From positions 1 through 59,246 of the forward strand of contig CASFCS010000006.1 of the NCBI GenBank assembly GCA_949293245.1: 59,246 bases of DNA, given 5' to 3'. Positions 25,037-32,866 of the stretch are shown here, piece after piece. Numbering within the stretch: position 1 is the first letter of the stretch; each line of letters begins with the position of its first letter. The notes beneath the pieces are model-generated. The model had not been told where the DNA came from. It worked only from the letters and a program-made list of their open reading frames with translations, and ran no database searches. A program made the position numbers and the translations under genes. This DNA is from an uncultured bacterium (GTDB lineage: Bacteria > Bacillota > Clostridia > Oscillospirales > Oscillospiraceae).

Positions 25037-25528
25037 ATGGCAAAGCAGACTCTTCTGGAGGCGGGCCGTATCGTCAACACCCACGGCATCCAGGGGGAGG
25101 TCAAGATCGTCCCCTGGTGCGATACGCCCCAGTTCCTCTGCGGATTTTCCACCCTCTACCTGGACGGAAAGCCGGTGGAGGTCCTCTCCGCCCGGGTACA
25201 CAAGGGCAACGTGCTGGCCCGGCTGGCGGGGTACAGCACCGTCAACGACGCCATGCTGCTGAAAAACAAGGTGGTCTTTATCCACCGGGAGGACGCCGCC
25301 CTGCCCGAGGGGCACTTCTTCCTGGCGGACCTGATCGGCGCCCGGGTGCTGGACGCCGACAGCGGCGAGGAGCTGGGCACCCTGGCGGAGGTCCTCTCCC
25401 CCGCGGGCCAGCAGATCTACGTGGTGCGGGGCAAGCGGGAGATCCTCATTCCCGCGGTGGAGCAGTTCGTGGTGGAGACCAACGTGGACCAGGGCTACAT
25501 CCGGGTCCGGCTGATCGAGGGACTGTGA
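25037..25528 (+). CDS. rimM: 16S rRNA processing protein RimM
   Basis: The 163-aa protein has an N-terminal RimM beta-barrel (LEAGRIVNTHGIQGEVKIVPW) and a PRC-barrel (HFFLADLIGARVLDADSGEELG). It helps maturation of the 30S head. The ATG follows AGGAGG. It is followed by trmD after 1 bp. Confidence 0.95.
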   Translation: MAKQTLLEAGRIVNTHGIQGEVKIVPWCDTPQFLCGFSTLYLDGKPVEVLSARVHKGNVLARLAGYSTVNDAMLLKNKVVFIHREDAALPEGHFFLADLIGARVLDADSGEELGTLAEVLSPAGQQIYVVRGKREILIPAVEQFVVETNVDQGYIRVRLIEGL

Positions 25529-25529
25529 G

Positions 25530-26318
25530 ATGTACCGCATCGACATTATGACCCTCTTCCCCGAGAGCGTGGGGGACGTGCTGTGCGAGTCCATTCTGGG
25601 CCGGGCCCAGGAGCGGGACTACCTGCGCATCGAGTGCCATCAGATCCGGGACTACACCCTCAACAAGCAAAAGCAGGTGGACGACTACCCCTACGGCGGG
25701 GGACGGGGCGCCCTGATGCAGGCCGACCCCCTCTACCAGTGTTGGCAGCACATCTGCGACACGGTGGGCTGCCGGCCCCACACCATCTACCTCTCCCCCT
25801 GCGGCGTGACCTTCACCCAGGCCCGGGCCCGGGAGCTGGCCGCAGACTACCAGAACCTGATTTTGGTGTGCGGCCACTACGAGGGCATCGACCAGCGGTT
25901 CATCGACGGCTACGTGGACGAGGAGATCTCTCTGGGGGACTTCGTCCTCACCGGCGGGGAGATCGCCGCCATGGCGGTGGCCGACGCGGTGTGCCGCCTG
26001 GTGCCCGGCGTCCTGCCCGACCCGGAGTGCTTCCAGGAGGAGAGCCACTGGAACGGCCTGCTGGAGTACCCCCAGTACTCCCGCCCCTATGAGTGGCACG
26101 GCATGACCGTGCCCGACATCCTCCTGTCGGGCAACCACAAGAACGTGGCCCGCTGGCGGCGCAAGCAGGCCATCCTGCGCACCCGGCAGCGGCGGCCCGA
26201 CCTGTACGCCGCCCTGGACCTCTCCTCCAAGGAGGACCGGAAGCTCCTGGCGGAGCTGGAGGCGGAGGAGCAAGGGACACAGGCGCCGCCATCTGGAAAG
26301 GAGAACAGCCATGCGTGA
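25530..26318 (+). CDS. trmD: tRNA (guanine-37-N1)-methyltransferase
   Basis: The 262-aa SPOUT enzyme has YRIDIMTLFPE at the N-terminus, YPYGGGRGALMQADPL and the knot region LVCGHYEGIDQRF and LTGGEIAAMAV. It methylates G37 in tRNAs reading CNN codons and prevents frameshifting. The last 20 residues (LEAEEQGTQAPPSGKENSHA) overlap the next gene and are not conserved. Confidence 0.96.
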   Translation: MYRIDIMTLFPESVGDVLCESILGRAQERDYLRIECHQIRDYTLNKQKQVDDYPYGGGRGALMQADPLYQCWQHICDTVGCRPHTIYLSPCGVTFTQARARELAADYQNLILVCGHYEGIDQRFIDGYVDEEISLGDFVLTGGEIAAMAVADAVCRLVPGVLPDPECFQEESHWNGLLEYPQYSRPYEWHGMTVPDILLSGNHKNVARWRRKQAILRTRQRRPDLYAALDLSSKEDRKLLAELEAEEQGTQAPPSGKENSHA

Positions 26319-27498
26319 CTTTACCTTCTACGCCCCCACCCGGGTGATGTTCGGGCAGGAGAGCGTATCTCAGACCGGAGAGCTGATCCGGGCCGCGGGA
26401 GGCCGCCGGGTCCTGCTCCACTACGGGGGCGGCAGCGCTGTGAAAAGCGGCCTTCTGGACCAGGTGTGCCGCTGTCTGGCCAAGGCGGGCGTCAGCTGGG
26501 TCGCCCTGGGGGGTGTGCGCCCCAACCCCCGGCTCTCCCTGGTGCGGGAGGGCATCGCCCTGGGCCGGAAGGAGCAGGTGGACTTCGTCCTGGCTGTGGG
26601 GGGCGGCAGCGTCATCGACTCGGCCAAGGCCATCGCCTACGGCCTGGCCGCCGAAGAGGACCGGGACGTGTGGGACTTCTACGCCCGGCGGGCCCAGGCC
26701 ACGGCCTGTCTGCCTCTGGGCGCTGTGGTGACCATCGCGGCGGCGGGCAGCGAGTGCAGCGCCTCCTCCGTCATCACCAGCGACCAGACCGGGGAAAAGC
26801 GGGGATACAGCAGCGACCTGGCCCGCTGCCGCTTCGCGATAATGGACCCCGCCCTCACCTGTACCCTGCCCCCCTACCAGACCGCCTGCGGCTGCACCGA
26901 CATCATGATGCACATGATGGAGCGCTACTTCCACCCCGGCGGGACCCTGGCCCTCTGCTCCGACGGCATGACCGAGGCCCTGCTGCGGGCTATGCTTTTC
27001 CACACCCGTCGGGTGATGGCCGACCCCATGGACCTGGACGCCCGGGGGGAGATCATGTGGATGGGCACCCTGGCCCACAACGACCTGCTCCAGTGCGGCA
27101 ACGGCTCCCGGGGGGATTGGGCCTGCCACCAGCTCCAGCACGAGCTGGGCGGGCGGTACGACGGGACCCACGGGGCGGGGCTGGCGGCCATCTGGCCGGC
27201 CTGGGCCCGGTACGTCTGCTCCAGCGATCCCGCCCGCTTCGCCGCCTTCGCCCGCCGGGTGATGGGGGTGGAGGAGAGCGAGGATAGCGCCGCCGCCCTG
27301 GCGGGTATCGACGCCTTTACCGCCTTCCTGCGGGAGATCGGTATGCCCGTCACCCTGGGCGAGCTGGGCCTCTCCCTGAGCGAGGAGGACATCCTGGCCC
27401 TGGCCAGGGGGTGCAGCTTCCAGGGAACGCGCACCGTGGGGACCATCCGCCCGCTGGACGAGGCGGATATGGCCCAGGTGTACCGCCTGGCCAGATAA
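26311..27498 (+). CDS. Iron-containing alcohol dehydrogenase (BDH/YqhD type)
   Basis: The 395-aa protein has the family NAD(P) site VGGGSVIDSAKAIAYG, the metal-binding blocks MDPALTCTLPPYQTACGCTD and GTHGAGLAAIWPAWARYV, as in butanol dehydrogenases and YqhD. It interconverts alcohols and aldehydes using NAD(P)H and Fe or Zn. The ATG follows AAAGGAG and overlaps trmD by 8 bp, so it is read through from the rimM-trmD operon, an unusual metabolic end to that operon. Substrate cannot be told. Confidence 0.9.
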   Translation: MRDFTFYAPTRVMFGQESVSQTGELIRAAGGRRVLLHYGGGSAVKSGLLDQVCRCLAKAGVSWVALGGVRPNPRLSLVREGIALGRKEQVDFVLAVGGGSVIDSAKAIAYGLAAEEDRDVWDFYARRAQATACLPLGAVVTIAAAGSECSASSVITSDQTGEKRGYSSDLARCRFAIMDPALTCTLPPYQTACGCTDIMMHMMERYFHPGGTLALCSDGMTEALLRAMLFHTRRVMADPMDLDARGEIMWMGTLAHNDLLQCGNGSRGDWACHQLQHELGGRYDGTHGAGLAAIWPAWARYVCSSDPARFAAFARRVMGVEESEDSAAALAGIDAFTAFLREIGMPVTLGELGLSLSEEDILALARGCSFQGTRTVGTIRPLDEADMAQVYRLAR

Positions 27499-27509
27499 TC
27501 TTATGTTTT

Positions 27510-27552
27510 GTGCCGTCGAAACAGGAAAACCTGTTTCGACGGCACTTTTTCT
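27510..27552 (+). terminator. Terminator after the alcohol dehydrogenase
   Basis: A perfect 16-bp stem (GTGCCGTCGAAACAGG / CCTGTTTCGACGGCAC) with loop AAAA is followed by TTTTTCTTT. Confidence 0.95.
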
Positions 27553-27575
27553 TTCCGTTCTTCCCCCTCTTTCCC

Positions 27576-27603
27576 TTGACTTTTTTCTCCAGCCTGTTAT
27601 AAT
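27576..27603 (+). promoter_or_regulatory. Promoter of degV-family gene
   Basis: TTGACT (27576-27581), 16-bp spacer, perfect TATAAT (27598-27603). Confidence 0.85.
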
Positions 27604-27623
27604 CTGATTTATAAAATCAGATT
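27601..27623. promoter_or_regulatory. Perfect palindrome over the degV transcription start
   Basis: Arms AATCTGATTT and AAATCAGATT are exact inverted copies separated by ATA. The site begins inside the -10 and covers the expected start, the classic position of a repressor operator. The adjacent WYL-domain regulator (28562) is one possible binder; this is a guess from proximity. Confidence 0.6.
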
Positions 27624-27637
27624 TGGAGATTTTCGAC

Positions 27638-28474
27638 ATGATTTTTAATGTAGTAGTAGACAGCTGCTGTGACCTGCCCCCCCAGCTGCTGGACATGGGC
27701 TGTTTTCGATCCGTGCCCCTCACCATCAGCGTGGGCGGAGACGAGTACATCGACGACGCCTCTTTGAATCCCGAGCACCTCATCACCGCCATGGCTGCCT
27801 GCAAGGAGCCCGCCCACACCTCCTGCCCCTCCCCGGGGCTCTATCTGGAGACCTTCGAGGGGTGTCAGGGGGATATCTATGTGGTGACCCTGTCCGCCCT
27901 CCTCTCCGGCTCCCACAACAGCGCCTGGCAGGCCGCCCAGATGTTTCATGCCGCCCACCCGGAGCGGAACATCCATGTGTTCAACTCCTGCTCCGCCTCC
28001 GCCGGTGAGGTGCAGGTGGCCCGGAAGATCGCGGAGCTGGCGGGCAGCGGCTGCCCCTTCTACCGGGTGGTGGAGCTGACCGACCAGTATATCGGGGAGA
28101 TGAACACCCTGTTTGTTCTGGACAACCTGGACAACCTGCGCAAAAACGGGCGGCTCAGCCGCATCCAGGCCCTCATCACCGGGGCGCTGCCCATCAAGCT
28201 GCTGCTGGGCTCCACCCCGGAGGGGGAGATCTGCAAGCGGGGGCAGGCCATGTCCATGAAGCAGGCCCTCACCAAGATGGCCAACATGATGGCCGCCGAT
28301 CTCCGCCACCGGGGGGCCACCCTGTGCATTGCCCACTGCGCCTGCTCCCAGCGGGCGGAGTTTCTGCGGACCCTGGTGTTCAAATACTGCCAGTTCCGCG
28401 ATGTCTACCTGACTGAGACCCGGGGCATCAGTACGGTGTACGCCAACGAGGGGGGCATCGTCGCCGCCTATTGA
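27638..28474 (+). CDS. DegV family fatty-acid-binding protein
   Basis: The 278-aa protein matches the DegV (FakB-like) family: FNVVVDSCCDLPPQLLD at the N-terminus, TSCPSPGLYLETF at the fatty-acid site region, LSALLSGSHNSAWQAA, and LDNLDNLRKNGRLSR. FakB proteins present acyl chains to the FakA kinase for phosphorylation; no fakA is in the window. The ATG at 27638 follows GGAG; an in-frame TTG upstream is less likely. It is a single-gene unit with a strong promoter and operator-like palindrome. Confidence 0.9.
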   Translation: MIFNVVVDSCCDLPPQLLDMGCFRSVPLTISVGGDEYIDDASLNPEHLITAMAACKEPAHTSCPSPGLYLETFEGCQGDIYVVTLSALLSGSHNSAWQAAQMFHAAHPERNIHVFNSCSASAGEVQVARKIAELAGSGCPFYRVVELTDQYIGEMNTLFVLDNLDNLRKNGRLSRIQALITGALPIKLLLGSTPEGEICKRGQAMSMKQALTKMANMMAADLRHRGATLCIAHCACSQRAEFLRTLVFKYCQFRDVYLTETRGISTVYANEGGIVAAY

Positions 28475-28477
28475 CTC

Positions 28478-28529
28478 TTTTCACCGCTGTCCTTTCCTGG
28501 TATACTGGAGGGGACAGCGGTGATTTTTT
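28478..28529 (+). promoter_or_regulatory. Promoter inside an inverted repeat, upstream of the WYL regulator
   Basis: TATACT (28501-28506) has TTTTCA 17 bp upstream (28478-28483). It is enclosed by perfect 10-bp arms ACCGCTGTCC (28483-28492) and GGACAGCGGT (28512-28521), followed by TTTTTT. The same structure could end degV transcription and act as operator of the next gene. Confidence 0.55.
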
Positions 28530-28561
28530 GCCGCCTTTTGGAATGTAAGGAGTGAGGGTCC

Positions 28562-29461
28562 ATGTCCGCCGCCCGCCAGTTCGATCTTCTCGAGCAGCTG
28601 CTGCTCCACCCCAGGCTCACCGCCCAGGAGCTGGCGGACCGCCTGGGGGTGTCGGAGCGTACCATCTACCGGGACGTGGAAGTCCTGTCCGCCGCAGGGG
28701 TCCCCCTCTGCGCCTGCCCCGGCAAGGGGGGCGGCTTCGCCCTGCTGGAGCACTATCTGCCCGACCGGACCCTCCTTACCCCCCAGGAGCAGTGCCGTCT
28801 TGTGTCCGCTCTGAAGGAGATGACCGGACCGGAGGGGGAGCCCGCCCTGGCCAAGCTGCGGCTTCTCTTCCGCCCGCAGGACCCGGACTGGCTGGCGGTG
28901 GAGCCCGGGCTGTGGACCTCCCCCCGGCACAGGGCCCGGTTCGAGCTGCTGCGGCAGGCCATTGTGGAGCGGCACCAGGTGGTCTTTGACTTCCTGGACC
29001 CCGCCGGAATCCCCGCCGGGCGCCGGGTGCTCCCCGCCAGACTGGTGTGCCAGGGGGGCGTGTGGTCCCTCCAGGGGTACTGTCTGGAGGAGGAGGACTA
29101 CAGCCTCTTCCCCCTCTCCCGCATCACCTGCCTGGAGGACACCGGCGACGTCTTTCACCGCCCCCTGGCACCCCCCGCTCTGGAGGAGCAGGCTGCCCTG
29201 CCCCCGCTGTTCCGGGTCACTGCCCACCTGCGCTTTTCCCCCGCCGCCGCCCCCCGGCTGCTGGACGAGCTGGACGGGGAGAGCCCCGTGGTGCCCCTGG
29301 CGGACGGCTCCCTCCTGGTGACCCTCGTCTGCCCCCAGGGGAGCTGGCTGCTGTCCTACCTCCTCTCCTTCGGCCCTCAGGTGGAGGTCCTCTCCCCCCA
29401 GTGGCTGTCCGACGCCCTGACCCAGGCCGGGGCGGACATCGCCCGGGGGGGCGGGACGTAA
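28562..29461 (+). CDS. HTH and WYL domain transcriptional regulator
   Basis: The 299-aa protein has an N-terminal HTH_11 winged helix (LTAQELADRLGVSERTIYRDVE, residues about 20-41) and a WYL domain (LPARLVCQGGVWSLQGYCLEEEDYSLFPLSRIT) with a WCX-like C-terminal extension. YafY-type WYL proteins sense ligands, sometimes nucleic acids, through the WYL domain. The ATG follows AGGAG. It is likely autoregulated through the inverted repeat at 28483-28521. Target genes are not evident. Confidence 0.88.
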   Translation: MSAARQFDLLEQLLLHPRLTAQELADRLGVSERTIYRDVEVLSAAGVPLCACPGKGGGFALLEHYLPDRTLLTPQEQCRLVSALKEMTGPEGEPALAKLRLLFRPQDPDWLAVEPGLWTSPRHRARFELLRQAIVERHQVVFDFLDPAGIPAGRRVLPARLVCQGGVWSLQGYCLEEEDYSLFPLSRITCLEDTGDVFHRPLAPPALEEQAALPPLFRVTAHLRFSPAAAPRLLDELDGESPVVPLADGSLLVTLVCPQGSWLLSYLLSFGPQVEVLSPQWLSDALTQAGADIARGGGT

Positions 29462-29591
29462 CGGCCCCCTCTCTATTTTTACTAAAAATTTTGCTTTCAG
29501 GACTTCCTTTTCTGATAAGTTCTCTTTCTTGTGTTTTTGACCAAACTGCGGTACACTGAGACCAGTTTTACCAGACACAAGGGGGATCACC

Positions 29592-30638
29592 ATGGATACA
29601 TCTCTGCGCCGGCCCTTCGGGGTCACCGCCTCCGGAGTGCCGGTGGAGGAGCTCACGCTGGACAACGGCATTCTCTCCTGCCGGCTCCTCACCTACGGGG
29701 GCATTCTTCGCTCCCTCCAGGTGCCCGACCGCCGGGGGGTCCCGGTGGACGTGGTGCTGGGGTTTGACACCCTGGAGGAGTACGAGAACCAGACCTATTA
29801 CATCGGGGCCCTGGTGGGGCGGTGCGCCAACCGCATCGCCGGGGGCTCCTTCACCCTGGACGGGGCGCACTACAGCCTGGCGGTCAACAGCGGCCCCAAC
29901 CACCTCCACGGCGGGACCGTGGGCTTTGACCGCAGGGTGTGGCAGGTGGCCTCCCTCACCCGGGAGGAGGCGGTGCTCGCCCTCACCAGTCCCCACGGGG
30001 AGGAGGGGTACCCCGGCGCCCTCTCCGTCCAGGTGGCCTACCGCCTGGAGGGGGCCTCCCTGGCCATCGAGTACCGGGCCGCCGCCGACCGGCCCACCCT
30101 GTGCAACCTCACCAACCACAGCTACTTCAACCTCTCGGGCCAGGGCAGCGGACCGGTGCTGGACCAGCTGCTCCAGATCCACGGGGAGAACTACACCCCC
30201 CTGGACGCCAACAGCGTCCCCACCGGGCAGATCGCCCCGGTGGAGGGCACCCCTTTGGACCTGCGCCGCCTCACCCCCCTGGGTGAGCACATCGGGGACC
30301 CCTTCCCCCAGCTGGAGCTGGCCAGGGGCTATGACCACAACTGGGTGATCGACGGGGCGGCGGGCACCCTCCGCCCGGCGGCGGCGGCCTTCTCCCCCGC
30401 CACAGGCATCTCCATGGTCCTGTCCACCACCCTGCCCGGGGTGCAGCTGTACACCGCCAACTACGTGGAGGAGGGTCTCCCCGGGAAGGGCGGCGCGGTC
30501 TACGGCCCCCGTCACGCCTTCTGCCTGGAGACTCAGTTCTTCCCCGACGCAGTCCACCACCCGGCCTTCCCCTCTCCGGTGCTGCGCCCGGGGGAGGAAT
30601 ACCGCCACACCGCTCTTTTCTCCTTCTCTGCCCGGTAA
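29592..30638 (+). CDS. galM: Aldose 1-epimerase (mutarotase)
   Basis: The 348-aa protein has catalytic-type His106 region NHLHGG (104-108), His176 in TNHSYFNL and Glu313 in CLETQFFPD, the acid/base set of GalM. It interconverts alpha and beta anomers of galactose/glucose. The ATG follows GGGGAT weakly. It has its own terminator; the GH2 enzyme 2.2 kb downstream might release its sugar substrate. Confidence 0.93.
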   Translation: MDTSLRRPFGVTASGVPVEELTLDNGILSCRLLTYGGILRSLQVPDRRGVPVDVVLGFDTLEEYENQTYYIGALVGRCANRIAGGSFTLDGAHYSLAVNSGPNHLHGGTVGFDRRVWQVASLTREEAVLALTSPHGEEGYPGALSVQVAYRLEGASLAIEYRAAADRPTLCNLTNHSYFNLSGQGSGPVLDQLLQIHGENYTPLDANSVPTGQIAPVEGTPLDLRRLTPLGEHIGDPFPQLELARGYDHNWVIDGAAGTLRPAAAAFSPATGISMVLSTTLPGVQLYTANYVEEGLPGKGGAVYGPRHAFCLETQFFPDAVHHPAFPSPVLRPGEEYRHTALFSFSAR

Positions 30639-30644
30639 ATCCCT

Positions 30645-30685
30645 GCGGGCCGCCCCATGAGGTTCATGGGGCGGCCCGCCTTTTC
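30645..30685 (+). terminator. Terminator after galM
   Basis: GCGGGCCGCCCCATGA pairs perfectly with TCATGGGGCGGCCCGC, followed by CTTTTCTTT. Confidence 0.9.
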
Positions 30686-30686
30686 T

Positions 30687-30715
30687 TTGACGGCGGTGGA
30701 CCCCATCAGTATAAT
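30687..30715 (+). promoter_or_regulatory. Promoter of the LytTR two-component operon
   Basis: TTGACG (30687-30692), 17 bp, TATAAT (30710-30715). Confidence 0.85.
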
Positions 30716-30768
30716 GGAAGTATCAAGTCCGGCTGGAGCATCTGTCCCGCCGGAGAAAGGAGAGGTCT

Positions 30769-31473
30769 ATGCTGCGTATCGCCGTCATCGAGGACAACCC
30801 CCAGTCCGCCCGGCAGCTGGAGGACTACGTGGACCGCTTTTCCGCCCGCCAGGGGGTGGAAACCGCCGTCACCCACTTGGGCCAGGCGGTGGACTTTCTG
30901 GAACACTACCGCCCGGTGTACGACCTGGTGCTCATGGATATCGAGCTGCCCCACATGGACGGCATGGAGGCCGCCCGGCGGCTGCGGGAGATGGATCAGC
31001 AGGTCACCCTGATCTTCGTGACCAACATGGCCCAGTTCGCTGTGAAGGGGTACGAGGTCCAGGCCTTTGACTACATCGTCAAGCCCGTGACCTACGGCAG
31101 CTTTGAGATGAAGCTCTCCCGTGCCCTCTCCCGCATCCAGAGCATGTCGGACGCCATTGTGGTCCCCCAGGCCAGCGGAGCCAGGCGGCTGCTGCTGCGG
31201 GACATCCGGTATATTGAGGTGCGGGGCCACAAACTCACCTTCCGCACCGAGCAGGGCACCCTGGAGGGGAGCGGCGCCCTGGGGGAACTGGAGGAGCGCC
31301 TGCGGGGCAAGGGGTTTTTGCGGTGCAACAAGTGCTACCTCATCAACCAGCGGCACATCGCCGCGGTGGAGGGGTACACGGTGGTCATGGCCGGCGGGGA
31401 CCGGCTGCAGATCAGCCGCCTGCGAAAAAAAGAGTTCATGAGCGGCCTGGCCGACGCCATGGGGGAGGGCTGA
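30769..31473 (+). CDS. LytTR-family response regulator
   Basis: The 234-aa protein has a receiver domain (acidic ED at 8-9, phospho-acceptor Asp57 in LVLMDIELPHMDG, Lys105 in YIVKPV) and a C-terminal LytTR DNA-binding domain (RYIEVRGHKLTFRTEQG, FLRCNKCYLINQRHI). This AgrA/ComE-like layout is used in peptide-sensing and cell-density circuits. The ATG follows AGGAG, and the stop is one base from the kinase start codon. No agrB/agrD-like peptide genes lie beside it. Confidence 0.92.
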   Translation: MLRIAVIEDNPQSARQLEDYVDRFSARQGVETAVTHLGQAVDFLEHYRPVYDLVLMDIELPHMDGMEAARRLREMDQQVTLIFVTNMAQFAVKGYEVQAFDYIVKPVTYGSFEMKLSRALSRIQSMSDAIVVPQASGARRLLLRDIRYIEVRGHKLTFRTEQGTLEGSGALGELEERLRGKGFLRCNKCYLINQRHIAAVEGYTVVMAGGDRLQISRLRKKEFMSGLADAMGEG

Positions 31474-31474
31474 G

Positions 31475-32785
31475 ATGGATCTTCTCTCCTATTTCTCCGC
31501 CCACGGCTTTGTCTTTGAGCTGCTGGTGTCCTTTGCCGCCTTTACCTGGTGGCTCAAAAAGCGCCCCGCCTTTCCCCTGCGGGCCCTGGCCAGCGGGGCG
31601 GCACTGCTGGGGGCATCCATGGTGTGGAGCCTTCTCCCCCTGGAAAACGCCTGGACCCTCAGCCTGCGGTATGTGGTGTTTTTTGCCGTGTGCGTGGCGG
31701 GGCTCTTCTTCTGCTACCGCATCCGCCCCAGCCAGGCCCTCTTCCACGCCACCGCCGCCGGGGCCGCCCAGCACTTCTCCTTCAAGGCCGCCAGCGCCGC
31801 CCAGGATCTCGTTCTCCTCTCCCCCCTGGGAGAGAGCCCCCTCTCCCTCTGGGTCTACCCCGCCCTGGTGCCGGTGTTCCTGGGCCTGACTTATATTTTC
31901 TTTGCCCGCCCCCTGCGGCGGGACCGGACCGATACCCTGAAAAACAGCACCGTCATGGCCATGCTGGTGGCCATGCTGGTGATGGTCAACCTCTTTCAGA
32001 ATTTCTTTGACGTCTACAGCCAGGGCATCCCGGTTCAGCTGTACCTCCTGTTCCAGCTCTTTGACCTGATGTGCTGTCTCTTCGTGCTCAGCCTCCAGTG
32101 TGCCGTGGGCCGTGGGGAGGGGCTGCGGCGGGACAACGACATCCTCAAACACGTGCTCCACCTCCAGCAGGAGCAGATGGAGTCCTCCAAGGAGACCATG
32201 GACCTGATCCAGGTGAAGTGCCACGACCTGAAAAACCAGCTGGCCACCCTGGGCAGCCGCATCCCCCAGGAGGAGATCGACGAGTTCAACCGGGCGGCCT
32301 CCATCCTGGGTTCGGCGGTCAAGACCGGCTGCGAGGCCCTGGACGTACTGCTCATGGAGAAGCTGCTGCTGTGTGAGAGCAAGGGCATCCAGCTCAGCTG
32401 CATGGCCGACGGGGCCAGTCTCTCCTTCCTCCGGCCTGCCCACATCTATTCCCTCCTGGGCAACGCCATTGACAACGCCATCGAGGCGGCCGGCAAGGTG
32501 CCCGACGGGGAGCGGCGGTGTATCAGCCTGAACATCCGCCCTGACCGGGGGATGGTGGTGGTCCACATTGAAAACCCCTACCAGGGGGAGTTGTCCCTGG
32601 CCGGGGGCCTGCCCCAGACCACCAAGGCGGACCGGCGGTACCACGGCTTCGGCATGAAGAGCATGAAGATGGTGGCCGAGCGCTACGGGGGCTGCCTCTC
32701 CCTCCGGGCGGAGGGTGGCATCTTCTCGCTGAACATTCTCCTGCCCATTCCCGCCGCAGTTCAGGCGTCCAAAACGACATTTTAG
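31475..32785 (+). CDS. Sensor histidine kinase with GHKL ATPase domain (AgrC-like)
   Basis: The 436-aa protein has about six N-terminal membrane helices (residues 10-205), a phospho-acceptor His250 in VKCHDLKNQLATLG, and a HATPase_c domain with N box SLLGNAIDNAIEAA (326-339) and G box GFGMKSMKMVAERYGG. This is the AgrC/HPK10 arrangement that pairs with LytTR regulators. It is co-transcribed with the regulator and followed by the GH2 gene after 81 bp, a likely target or neighbour. Confidence 0.9.
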   Translation: MDLLSYFSAHGFVFELLVSFAAFTWWLKKRPAFPLRALASGAALLGASMVWSLLPLENAWTLSLRYVVFFAVCVAGLFFCYRIRPSQALFHATAAGAAQHFSFKAASAAQDLVLLSPLGESPLSLWVYPALVPVFLGLTYIFFARPLRRDRTDTLKNSTVMAMLVAMLVMVNLFQNFFDVYSQGIPVQLYLLFQLFDLMCCLFVLSLQCAVGRGEGLRRDNDILKHVLHLQQEQMESSKETMDLIQVKCHDLKNQLATLGSRIPQEEIDEFNRAASILGSAVKTGCEALDVLLMEKLLLCESKGIQLSCMADGASLSFLRPAHIYSLLGNAIDNAIEAAGKVPDGERRCISLNIRPDRGMVVVHIENPYQGELSLAGGLPQTTKADRRYHGFGMKSMKMVAERYGGCLSLRAEGGIFSLNILLPIPAAVQASKTTF

Positions 32786-32866
32786 GCAGAACCTGTTGTG
32801 TTTGCCCGGGGAAGGGCCTACTCTGAGAGCAGAACATCTGATTTTCTGATAGAGAGGTGCCTGTCC

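Noticed and set aside
29529..29557. Candidate galM promoter TTGTGT-N17-TACACT
   Set aside because: Both hexamers are weak; the closer TTGACC has only 9-bp spacing. Not confident enough to annotate.
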